A DNA stretch of 64,000 nucleotides from Serinus canaria (lineage: Eukaryota; Chordata; Aves; Passeriformes; Fringillidae): the NCBI RefSeq assembly GCF_022539315.1, contig NC_066313.1, positions 11,287,764-11,351,763 on the forward strand. The letters run 5' to 3'. This document shows positions 35,491-47,480 of the stretch, in pieces (the stretch's first letter is position 1; each line of letters begins with the position of its first letter). Position numbers and translations under genes: made by a program. Below the pieces are notes generated by a model that saw only the letters and a program-made list of their open reading frames with translations, did not search any database and had not been told where the DNA came from.

Positions 35491-38363
35491 ATCATAGCTC
35501 TTAAAATTAGTTAGAATTTATAGTTTTACACTTAAGAATGAAAGAGTTAAATTTATTTTTAAGGTTTCTTTCCTGACACCTTATAAGCCATGTTTCAGAG
35601 ACTTTCCACATCTGAGCTACATAATCCCTGTAAATAAGGGTTTAAAAAGGAAAAGCTGTCAGACCTTTATCTATATGTAGCACCAACAGTTTCCATGGTA
35701 AAAGAATGGTTTTCTCTTTTGCTTTTTTTCCTCTGTTTTTACCTCTAATTTTAGTCTGTTTGTTTGTTTATAGTCAATATTTTTGTTAAGTTTTTCTATT
35801 TTTTCCAGTCTCAGTCTTAACATTTTGCATTGCCTTGGCTCTGCAGGCATCAGGTGCCTCAAATGCCCTCAATGATGCCATCAGATTCCCCCTCAAAGCT
35901 CCAAAGGCTCTGGAGATGTCATGTGTAACCTTGCACTCAGCAACACAGTTTTTTCACCACATGTAGGAACAGAATGTGGTCAGGGGATTTACATGGAGCA
36001 GAGATGGAAAATGCTTGGTGATTGTTGATAAGAGCACAAACCTGTGGAAAATGGCAAATGGTAGAATGGGGGATAATGGGAGAAGCAGCTGCAGGAGGCC
36101 TGTAGGAACACACTTGGATGAAGATTTAAAAAAAAATAAAAACCAGTTGAGAAGTTGAGAGAAGAAATGAATTGCTTTTCTTGTTTTTCAGCCTAGGGGG
36201 AATTGTGAACTTGCCATTGTTGAAAACTCCCACAGCTTTGTTATTGGCTCTGGGAAGAAGTGTTAAGCTACAGAGGAGTGACTTAAGATGGGTCAGGCTG
36301 TTTGTATGAATTCCCACTTCCCCAGCAGCTTCCTGAAGCCCAGCTCCAAGATGGCTGTGGCTCTTTGTCTCCCAGCCCTTTCATTTCACAAGCAGCAGCA
36401 CAAGATCAGATGTGGCAGCAGGCAGCCAGCTTAAGGTTGGAAAATATCTTTCAATTACTAAGGGTAAGCTGCTTGCTGCTTGCCAAAAACTGTAACAATA
36501 TATGAAAAGAACAGAGTAAAGGTATATCATAAAAAATAATCAGAAACAAAAAAATAAACAGGAATATAACCTCCCTCCCTCTGTTTTCTAGTGGAGCATT
36601 TCAAGCTGAATACTACATTGCAATATTGCATCAATATTTATTTTTTCCAGTCCTGAAGTCAACAAATAACATTTACAGATATGAAATTAAAACCCTGAGA
36701 CTTAAGCTAGCACAACCTTAGTCAGGATTTATGTTTTTCAAGCCTATCCTGAGCTGGTCTGCATCCAAGATTTCTATTAACCAAACGGCCAAAGTTCACA
36801 GGGGTCTCAGTATTCTGAGAATCCATTTTGGTCCTTCCTTGGCACTACTTGATTTTATTTCTATTTTCAGCTGAGCACAATAAGTCTGTACAGCTGATAG
36901 AGTCAGGCTACATTTATTATCAGTCTCAGTTATCAGTTCACAGCAGGGACAGCTCAGTGGTTGCTGGCTGAAACATAAGCCTTGTGTATGGGTTTTATTC
37001 TTCCTTTTTTTTTTCTCTCTAGCCCAAAGGAAAAATCAAACTGTGCCTATTTCTAGCTCATTCCTCCCTAGTCCAGTTGCAGGTTTTACTGTGCTCCTGA
37101 TTACTGAAGATAATGACAGATGTTAAAGGTGGCATCTCTCACAGTACATGTTGGTGCCTTGCCCATTCAGAAACTTTGTACAATTTCTGCCAGGGTATGG
37201 GTAATTAACCTCCATCTCAATTAGGTACTTGTTTAGTTTTAAACATCAAAATCTGTTTTTCTCTAATCACAGCATTACAAGGAGGTGTGATGCCCTCTTT
37301 ATTCCCAGACCTAGGCTGCTCTTGGATACTGAGCAGCTGTATAATTTTTTTCTGAAATGGGTGAAATGTTTGCTTCATGTAAAAAAATTGTAAAAGCCTT
37401 TGGACTGCTAGGATGAAATAGGATATATAAGTATAGAACATTACAGAAATAACAGAGAGACAACACCTTTTATCTTCTCTTTAAACCCAAGGTTTCCTCA
37501 TGTGCTCTGAACCTGCAAGCGCTATTGACTGGCAGATCAAGGTGCTGAGTCTGCCTGTGATTAAGCACTTTGTATTTACTGGTATCCCACCAGCTAATCA
37601 ATTCTCCCTGCCCTCCACACTCATTCCTGTTGCCCATTAGGGTTATTACACTTCACAGGGTTATGTCATCATTTAAATAACAGCCAGTCCAGTCTGTGGA
37701 CTGTCCTGAGTGTGTGGTGACTTTGGTAACCAGAAAGCATCACCTTAGCACAGAATAAAAATCCAATAGCATTCCCTAATAAGTTTAGATCACAATTCCA
37801 TCCTAAATTACTGCTGAATAGACACCCACTGGAGTCAGTCTCTGACTTTGTCCCACTGGCTGATTTCCCTTATTTATCAATAGGTGTCCTTGCTTCAAGA
37901 GGAAAAAAATGCAACTGCAGTACACCTCAATTTCAAAATAGGTGATACTGAGGCAGTTGCAACTTCCAAGGAACATGTAGGGTTTAACTCAGTCTGAGAC
38001 CCATTGTCTGTGCTTTAGAAATTAGGGGTCCCTCCTCTTACCAAATCTGGCAGCTGGTCAATTCAGATACTCAGAAGTATCTAAGAAAAACTAATATCTG
38101 AGTTTACTTATTCTTTGCTTATTTAGGGCTTAAACAGACTGCTGGGCATTGATTCCTCATATATGAGAGATCTTCTGGTGGCCAAAGATATGCAGCCAAC
38201 AAAGTTACAAATTTCAAAGCTGTTGCTGAATAGACCTCAACACTTTTGCTGAGCCCAGTAACCACCAGTGTTGGAATTGCTGAGCTCTGCAAAAGGAGAT
38301 GGATTCAAGATGGATGCAGAAGAGCATCTATGAACCTGCTTCTTCCTCCCTCACTCCTGGAGT

Positions 38364-38399
38364 CTTGGAAAAGTGAGGATCCTTCCTCACTTTTCCAAG
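38364..38399. repeat. Perfect hairpin, 15-bp arms, 6-nt loop
   Basis: CTTGGAAAAGTGAGG (38364-38378) and CCTCACTTTTCCAAG (38385-38399) are exact reverse complements around ATCCTT. The loop plus its edges reads GAGGATCCTTCCTC, and AAGGATCC recurs just after the right arm, so the sequence here is both inverted and directly repeated. No RNA family is recognised. Confidence 0.9.
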
Positions 38400-41300
38400 G
38401 ATCCTGCTACCATAGGTCAGGACATGCAGGATCACTTCAGCTAGAGCCAGGGATGAGCAGCAATCCCCAGCAAGGCAGCAAGCCTACCTGTTCTAGTTTA
38501 ACCTATTTCATTCTTGGCCTCAGGACAACAATCTTTGCTACCCAGGAAAAGCAAAATCTGGGGTCAGAAGTTTGGTCCTTTTTATTCAGCAGACTCTCAC
38601 TGTTGGACCAGCCAGAGATGAGGTGTTCAGCTGAGCTCTAATCAGCATTAAAGATCAAGGCAGCAAAGGGGATGGCTTGGCAGAAAAGCAACCACTAACA
38701 CAGCAACTCTGGATCTGAAATTGATGGCAACTTAGCTGTATGATACCTTGAGCTTAGGTGAATGGGCAGACCAGAGAGATGAGAGGTGGTGAAGCTCTGT
38801 GATAGCTTTGCTCTTTTGAGGACAGTAAATAAAAATGCACAGTGCAGTGATTTGGTGGACTGAACTTTACAAACACAGGAGACAGGACTGGATACTTTCT
38901 TTTTCCTGGGTTTGGTGTATGGGACAGATACAAACTGTCCTGAAATTTTGCAGTGGAGTTCTAGGCTTCAAACTCAGTCTTTGTTGTTGACACTATTTGG
39001 TAGTAGAATTACAGCTAAGAGGAAAATGAGGGAGTGGATCATTCCATGGCATCCATTTCACCTAAGTATTTCAGATACCTTCTTTGGCCACCAATCTGAC
39101 ATACTGTGTGGGACACCTATTAAGGTAGAAGCTACTGGATCTGTTTTTCTGTTTATGCAAGCTTTGTGCATAAAATGCTACTAGTGCCCTTCTCAATTAT
39201 GTTCAAAACAAGTGCTTAACATTTGTTCTACTCTGTCGCACATGGCTTCTATAATCTGTTCAAAATGAATCTCTTCCTTTTTATGTCTGAGTGCTTCCAA
39301 GTCAAAGTCCAAATATTCTTCAAACATAAGTCAAGTGTCATTCATATAAAGAGCTGCTTGTCGCCTTTGGGATATTTAAGTACTAGTCTGAACTAGAGAT
39401 ATTTGTCTTTTAGCATAGAGACACCAAATACAAGTAGCACAGATTTTCTTTTACTCCTGTGGAACTGAATTTCTTAAATATTTGACCATGAACCACACAT
39501 ATGTGCAGGCTGCAGGTGGTTACTGTTGGATATTTAATTTTGATGCAAATCCTAAGAAAACATGTGGCCAGGAAGCTCCCAGTAGAAAAGGGTGTGGTGA
39601 ATGAATTAGTTTCTTCAAGGACTAAAAAAATATATGTCCCTGAAACCTCAGAACAGCCAGTAAAAACTGTATGAGCACGTCTGTGTGCAAAAAGTAATCA
39701 TTTTAGCCAAGTCATGTTCTCTATTGAACTGCAGGTAGCAGATGGCTCTGCAAATGCACATATTGGGCAGCCTGCCACAGGGCATGACTGAGATCTTCAG
39801 CCCACAAAAGGAGGACTCACATGAATTATTTTTCCCTACTCAGGCCATATAAAATGCAGTGTATGAGGCAAGACATGAGGAAACTGAGCTGAAAATCCTG
39901 GGGCCATCAGATAAATGGCAATAGCCTCTAGGAAAACAGGTGGTTGTTAGCACTATGCCATCCAATTGATTCAGAGGGTCACACTTCAAAGAAATGTTGA
40001 AATAGCTCCTTAAAATGTTTTATTGTATTTAAATATATTGTCAAAAGGAAAATTATTGAAGTCTTATTTTCAAAACATTTCTGGGCTCTTTTAGAATGCT
40101 GTCTGTTTTGTAATGAGGAAAAACTTTTAAAGTATAATGGGACAATAATTTGGGTATGTTAATTTGTTAGTGAGCTTCACCTTACCACCAAAATGAAAAA
40201 CCTTAGATCATCTCTGAGCTCAGATCCATGGGCTCAGACTTAAACTAGCTCACACACCTGACCATTTGCTTGCTGTGTGGATCAACCTAGAGAGCCTGAC
40301 TCCCTTGGACCATGTCCCCATTTCCCTTGGACCTTGTCAGATTCCATTTGTAGTCACTCTTTTTAGTGACATGTATTTATTTCACTGGGACTTCATTTTA
40401 CCTCTTAAAAACTCTGTCAGTTTTGTCTTTGTAAAAAACTCACTATCTGACAGATCTTCACAGTTCACTCTCCCGTTAGCAAATAGTTGAAGAAAATGGT
40501 GGTGTTTTTTCCTAAATTGTGCCAGGAATAGATCACACTTTTCTGCCTCTCAGGCTCCTTGTCACAGATTAGCTCCTATTCACATCTCCCTGTAGTTAAG
40601 CTTGTCTGACAGCATTTTGACTTCTTATCTTCCCAATAACTTCTGAGAAATTGCTGCAGGTCTTGCAACCTGTACTACTGCTTAGGCAAAAATCTATTTT
40701 ATAAACTTCACAATTCATAATTCACAGTTTCAATCAGACCTAATAATGCTGTCTAGTGACATGGACAGCAAGAAAAAGGAGGGGAAAACAAACAAAAACT
40801 CAACAAAAGAAAGTATGTATTATTAAGAAACAAGGCATCAAATTTAGAAGGAAACCATGTGCTCATATGGTAACAACTGCTTTTCTCAACCCTGGTTGTG
40901 ACACGTTGTAATGTGGAAAACTGCAATTCTACTGAGTAGCATTTTCTCAGAAAACGTTCTTTCATTCAGTTCTGTGCCAACAGATTAAAAGCAGTGTCTA
41001 AAATAAAATCTTCAAGGAAATGTAGTCTGATTACTTTTTTATGATATACAAAACCTGAGAGCTTTTAGCAAAAAAAACTTGAAGTTCTGCCTAAATTAAA
41101 AAAATCTGTTCAGACCTCTTCAAACTATTTAGGGATTGTTTTAAGCCTACATCTTAATTAAGGTATTTGTGCTCTGTAAGAAACATATGGTCTTAAAACT
41201 AATGTCTGAAACATTGGAACGATGAGACAGAGGAAAATTACGTGAAAATACAATTGAAATTCTCGTGTGTTTGTTGCCTGAAGCCAGCAAGCAGAAAAGG

Positions 41301-43218
41301 AACAGACAGTCACGTTGCAGAGTAGAGAACTCCAGTGTCTGCAGCTTGGTATAGAAATAGCAGAAGTTTTGCAATTAAAAGCAGGCACTTCTGTGAAGTT
41401 AGTACCAAGCAGGAGAAAATGTTGAAGGTAAAAGCAACCTCATCCTAAGTAATAGGTCTCCAGACTCTGAGGAAAAGTATACAATGAAAGCTCTGCTGCT
41501 ATGATTATATTAATTCAAAGTAATCCAACTCACATTGAAGAAAAAGACAGAAAAGTTGAGAGGAAATGTAGGGAGGAGTCATAACACTGCAAAGTATTGC
41601 AGAGAGAAAAAAAAGGCAGGGGAACGCACAATTGATAAATGCATACATTTGGGTATTCCTGGGATAAACAGCCCCATTCTCTGCCTTGATACTGTAATGA
41701 ACTCAGGAGGATACTTGCAAAAAAAGTTCATAAAAGTTGACACAGAAATGTCATCTGCTATGCAGCAGAGATGCTCAAAGTATGGGTGCATTCGATCACA
41801 AAACAATACACTTTGAAGAAGGGCCCTGTTTAGTATTCTCCCTGATTAAAAAGATATTTCAAAGAAATAAGCACTTAAAAATGAAGCTGATCCCACTACT
41901 GGAGTTCCCCAAGCACAGAATTATGCCAGTTCTACTGGGGACTCTGCAAAAAGAGCTGGTAATCATGCAGAGAAGGAGAAGAGAAGAAGGATCACCATTT
42001 ACACAGGGAAGGCAAATGTAATCAAGTTTTATCTGACACAATCAATGCAGCAACAAAACACGTCAGCAAAGTAGTTCTCCTGGAATATTCACCTGCACAA
42101 ATGCTGTGACCTCTCCTTCAAAAGACAGAGCCTCCAAGATGGGGAGTGTGCAATTTATATTCTGTACCCTTCACTCATCACCCTGCCTGAAGGCACAGTC
42201 TGAGTGCTGGGATATGGTAATGCTGATTTTGAGTAAGGATTAAATTTACTTCAAATATTTTGTCTGCAATATCTTTTTGCTGGGAATAAACAGAAAGCAT
42301 TATGCAAATTTGACCAAGACAGATTGAACTGTTGCTGCTTTATGAACTCTGGAGAGCTTGAGCAGCATCAATCACTTGGTCAAGCTCCTCCTGACTAGGT
42401 CCTCTCCAACACTGCCATCAGTCCTTGCAATCTGTACTACCCTCCCCACAGCACAAGATACAGGATTTCTCAAGGTGCTAGGCTTGAGACTTCTAATGTT
42501 TGTAATTCAGATGTTTCAGAATTTTGTTTTCCTTCTGCAAACACTACAGCATGTGTCTGTATAACAAGTCTCGCTCTGAGGATTAAGGGAATTTACAGTG
42601 GCAGAGTGCAATTACAGCAGGCCAGTAACAAACCATCTCATACCCCAAAACCTGACACTTGTGTAACGCAGACATGTAGCTGAGATTATGGGTGATTCTG
42701 TTAAGTATTTTGTTCTGTTTGGTATGTAACAAAGAATAGGACAGCATGTGTGAAAATCCAATTCACAAAGACAACTTCATAGTGGAGAAAAAGCCTAGAT
42801 CAGAAGTCCCAAATCCAGACAACCATTAGGGATGTAATAAATGGAAAATCCAGAAACCTGAAGCTTCCAAAAGGAACTAGATGTGGTGACTCTTAGGTGT
42901 AGGAGTGAAGTCAAGATGAGAAGCTTTTGCTTTCCAGTATTTCCCTCCATCACCTCCATGTTATGACTGTAGAGAAATACAAAATGTGGATAAAGCTTTA
43001 GGAACACAGGTGTGGTGCACTAGAATCTGCAGATATGTTGTCCATTTTCCCTGTAAGAAGGCAGTTCTAAAATTATGTAGGGGATCACTCTATTACATCT
43101 GAAATTTGGGATCTTGTGTAAGCAGGAAATTTAAAATGAAAAACTAAAAATTAAAGTAATTAGAACTGACTTAATTGTAACTTAGAGAATTAGTCCACCT
43201 AAATCCTCCAAGTATGGT

Positions 43219-43241
43219 AGAAATCCATTAGATGGATTTCT
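43219..43241. repeat. Hairpin, 10-bp arms, 3-nt loop
   Basis: AGAAATCCAT (43219-43228) and ATGGATTTCT (43232-43241) are exact reverse complements around TAG. It is unassigned. Confidence 0.85.
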
Positions 43242-46200
43242 GCTCTTCCAGTGCTTCCTCTTTCCTGCTGCCACTATTTTCCATGTCTCTTGTATATTTA
43301 ATACCCTTTGTGGTTTAAAAGTTGCTTTCACAAATATTTATAGGCTTTGATGTTCTGTACTTGACAGATTAATAACCTCAAACTATTTAGTAGCCCTCTA
43401 TCTCTTTAAAAATCTCATCAGATGAAATGTAATCCACATTATTGGTTATAGGCTTGAGAATGTTGATAAGTGCTGGGGGAGGAACTGGTTTGCAATAACT
43501 CTCTTTGAATCCAAGAACCAGTTTAAATGTATTTTTTAACCAATTAAAATACTTTCATTTGTTTCTTGTTTGGTTTGTTAGTTTGCTTGTTTGTTAGTTA
43601 GCTTGTTTGCTTTCTACCCAAAATAAAAAGATATTAAGTGCAGAAAATTCCATATTTTCACCAGATAATGCAGGAGACTCTACAACCCTCTGTTTCTCCA
43701 TGTGAACATTACCATAGGACTGGATTTGGAATGTATTTGACCAGCTGAGAATTCCAGAGGAGATATTTCCATTAGTGTGATGCCGTAAGCCCCTCTGGAC
43801 TCATCCTCATCTGGGGCCACATTCAGCACTGAAGTTGGAAAAGTCCGTGAGAAGTCAGAGACTCTGCCAAGTGATTGCCCTCCAGGGACATGCTGACCTC
43901 AGAATGCTGCCTTAGGGATGAAATACAAACTCCAAGACAATTTCTGAAGGTATTCCAGTGAGGAGAGTGCTATACCAGGTGGAGCATGTGGTGCATCCCT
44001 TGGGAGTGACTCCTTTGCTGATGCTGAGGTCACAGTGTGCTGCCTGGGCTATTCACTCTTTGCCATCTATGTTTACACTTTGAAAAGACAAGGAAGAGTG
44101 ACAGGGCAGAAGTCCCCCTAGCTAAGGACAGACAACAGAAGAGAATTTAATTCAGGCAGCTATTCAACTTTGGAAGCTTTTGGATGTGAACAGGCTGCTG
44201 CATGTCTGGAAACCCACATACTGTGAATTTCCACACACTAATCCATACAGACACATCCTTTTGCTCTCTGGGGACAGACCAGAGAGATCTCTTGGAGGCA
44301 CCCTGCTGTGGTGGAAGAGGAATACAGCATACACTAACCTAGGCAGAATGGCTGTGGCTCTGCTCACTCTTCAGCAGTATGACTGAAAGAAAATATTTTT
44401 GATGAATAATAGAGAAGTAGAATTCAACATCTGCAAAGTCAGGCAAATTCATCACATTTCTTGCAAGTAGGAGACAATCCATGAAGGAAATATACCCCTG
44501 CTTATGCTGTTGTTTTCAAACATATAAGCCCAAAACACAAATGCGGAGTTACTGCAAGGACCAGCTTAGGCAAAATATGGGAGCAATCACTGCACTACAG
44601 AGAACTTCATTTTCTGTCATCTACTGCCAGTTTGTAGACTTTTCCTTAGAAAAGCAAATAGCACAGGGTGTTTTGTGAAAATAGGAGCAATGCTGGCAAG
44701 CAAAATAATCTCTGACTTCAGTGGATGCTGCTTGAAACCTCACCTGGTGCTCAGTGTCAATTCTGAGACTAGAGCAGTCTGTAAGAAGAAAACACCTTTA
44801 AGAAAGTTGTGAAGACAGCTCTCAAATATTTAAAAAGGCTGATGCAAACACGGAAAAAATAAAATGTTGTCAAGACCTGCAAGGGAAAGGGCAAAGAATA
44901 CTGGGTTTAAGTTGCAACAGAGAGAGTAACAAAGTGGCTTCTGGGGGAGCAGTGGGATCCTGACTGCTGGTGGTGCTTGTAAGCAGCATCAGAACACATT
45001 CCCCAGCAGCCATGGACATTCCTCCTCAGAGTGGGAGTGGGAACCTCCCAGAGACCTTTTCCTACTCCTGGTTTCAATTTCATTGGCTAGGTGTGAAGCA
45101 CAGAGCCTGAATTCAGTCCTGAACTTCTTTTGAAATACGTACACATGTAAGAATTTTATTATTCATAGATGGTGGTGACGAGTGAGGATAAAATACGGAG
45201 TGTTCTTTGAGATGTCAGTTCCAAACCAAGTGTGAACTGCATAAAGAAGCTTTGTTAAGGACAGCACTTAAGTAATATTTTCTTTTATAACGCTAATGGT
45301 ATTAAATTGTTTTATTTGGGTTTTAGTTTAAAATAAGACTCTGAGAACTCAGAGTCCCTAGACAGTTCCTCTGCTGTGACTGAATATGTCATCCAACTTT
45401 ATGCATAAATGTCCAGTCACTACATCATGAGAGGAGAGTGAAAGTGCTCCTCAGTATCTCTAACTCTACCCAAACTTGGGCATACTGCAGTGTTTGACAT
45501 TTAATTGGGATTTTATGATGGTAATAAATATATAGACTCAATTTGTTGCTCCAAGTATGAACTGATTTCTATATATTCCTCTCTGTCTGGCTGTAACACA
45601 TCCAGAGATGTTGCACCATACTTTTGGTATCAGAGCTCAGGATATTTTGGAGGTGGAAGAAGCATAGTAGGGTAGTTGGGAGCATCTCAAAGCTTAGGAT
45701 GGGTGCATCCCTGCAGGAGCAGAAATAGCCCAAGCAAGCACTTGTTTCTCCAAGTTTTCACAATTTCTCTAAGGAGGGGAGCCAGACTCTGCTCTGACAA
45801 AGCCAGCCTACAGGACATAAAGAGGGCTACATTCCTGGCCCTGGTCATTGACCACATTGCAAGCAAGAGTCATGAGCTAGCAGAACAATACACATATTGT
45901 CCATGCTCTTCACTTTTTAGGAAGATTTCTGGGCCTGCTAAACATCTGTTGCCATCCATTTTCTGAGTTAGTATTATGTATTGCTGTAAAATAACTCAGG
46001 TTAGACATTAGTCCTAAAGATCAACTTTTGACAAAATGCAGGGGTGTTTATAGTAAAAGACGCAGCAAAGACCTTCTAAAGGTAGAGATAGAAATTTGGG
46101 ATAGCAAAAGCATTCAGTTTTGTTCCAGAAGGTCAGCTGTGGGGTTGCTAATTTGGAACCAAAGTTCAGTACAGTATGTGATTGAGGAAACACAGATTTA

Positions 46201-47199
46201 TGACATTAAGTATGGGCTTTCTGTTCTAAAAAGGTTTTGTAACATGTAAAAGAAAGGTTGTCTCAAGGAAAATGTCTCATCTGGGAAGACAGAGGAAAAA
46301 ATTCCATTGTTATCGTGAGTTTATACACATGAGTCAAGCTAAGCATATACTTAGGGTTTTTTTCTCAGTCAATACTCCTAGCCTTTTGATTCCTGTAAAG
46401 TATTCACAATGTAAAGGCAAAGAAAAAGAAAAGGTACTCCAAAAAATGATCCATTATCCATTATCACATATACCAATTAATGATGTAATCCAATTAGGTT
46501 CATTAAGCCTTGATACAACTGAAGTGAAGGTAGTATTGCACTGGAATGAATTTGGTTTAACTGACCTAAAGAAAAAGCTTCTGAGTATGTGATTCAGTAT
46601 TAGCACCTGGCTGCATAAACGTCTTTCCTATTCCTAAATAATAATAAATGTTTTGATCCCAATTATGACTTCTTTAATAGACTCTATTACATACTTTCAA
46701 TAAGGCATAATACTTATTCATTTCATTTTATGTATTTGTTGTATATTTATGAGATTTTTTTAATGGGTGTATTCCACATTGCATGGAATCTTCCCTGTAT
46801 GTGTTTTTTCATGTTGTACATGAAGTGCATCTCCATCAAACTGTAACAATAGTACTGAGACACTAGGAGAGCAGAAGGAATTAAGAACCGAAGTGGTTTC
46901 ATTTTGGGAGATTGTGTGCAGTGTTATGAAACTTCAATGCACAATGTTTGCTAACAATAAGAAAACTTATGTTGAAATAACATTTTTTTCTTAGTTTACA
47001 GATTAAAATATTCAATTTAGACTGAGCTATATTAAGCTATGCCCATAGTATTGATAGATTGCATAGAACTCATGTCATTCAAGATTTCTGCTCACATCCT
47101 GTGGTTGCATTTTCTTCTAATTATCTGTTAGACTGCTAATTTCTCATGTTGTATTCATTAAGCTGCTTCACCAGCCTTGTCTAGTTGTGACTTTTGCAA

Positions 47200-47480
47200 A
47201 ATTACATTCTGACTGCCCCAGTCTGGGGATCAACAGCCTGTAACTTGCCCTGCCTTTGCCCAAATTTCCCTGCATATGGCCTCTGTGAGGGCTTGGACTC
47301 CTTGCCCAGGATCTGTGGATCTCCAACAGCCTGACTGCTCAGGGCAGGCTGTGGAGATGTCACAGCTCTGGATGCATCCACGGCTCTCGTGCAGACCACC
47401 AAAGGAGCACAACCACGCAGAGCTCGGGATGCGTTGGCCCCACGGCACACATGCTGAAATGGAGCTCTGTGCATGATTCC
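47200..47480. other. GC-richer block of unknown nature
   Basis: About 280 bp clearly richer in G and C than its surroundings, with several CpG. Open frames cross it on both strands (114 codons at 47202-47546 minus; 66 codons at 47276-47476 plus), but none resembles a known protein. It could be an unrecognised old repeat, an exon of an unknown transcript, or a conserved regulatory block. Confidence 0.3.

Larger units (their letters stand above)
33808..47199. other. Long unique AT-rich stretch, no gene seen
   Basis: More than 13 kb without a recognisable exon, RNA gene or transposon. The longest frames (134 or fewer codons, for example 38246-38641 plus) carry no known domain. It holds a (T)26 tract at 35465-35490, a GTTT-rich low-complexity patch at about 43557-43615, and hairpins at 38364-38399 and 43219-43241. 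Confidence 0.55.

Noticed and set aside
38246..38641. 131-codon frame spanning the perfect hairpin
   Set aside because: No recognisable domain, and the hairpin within it looks like a mutational product, not a gene feature.
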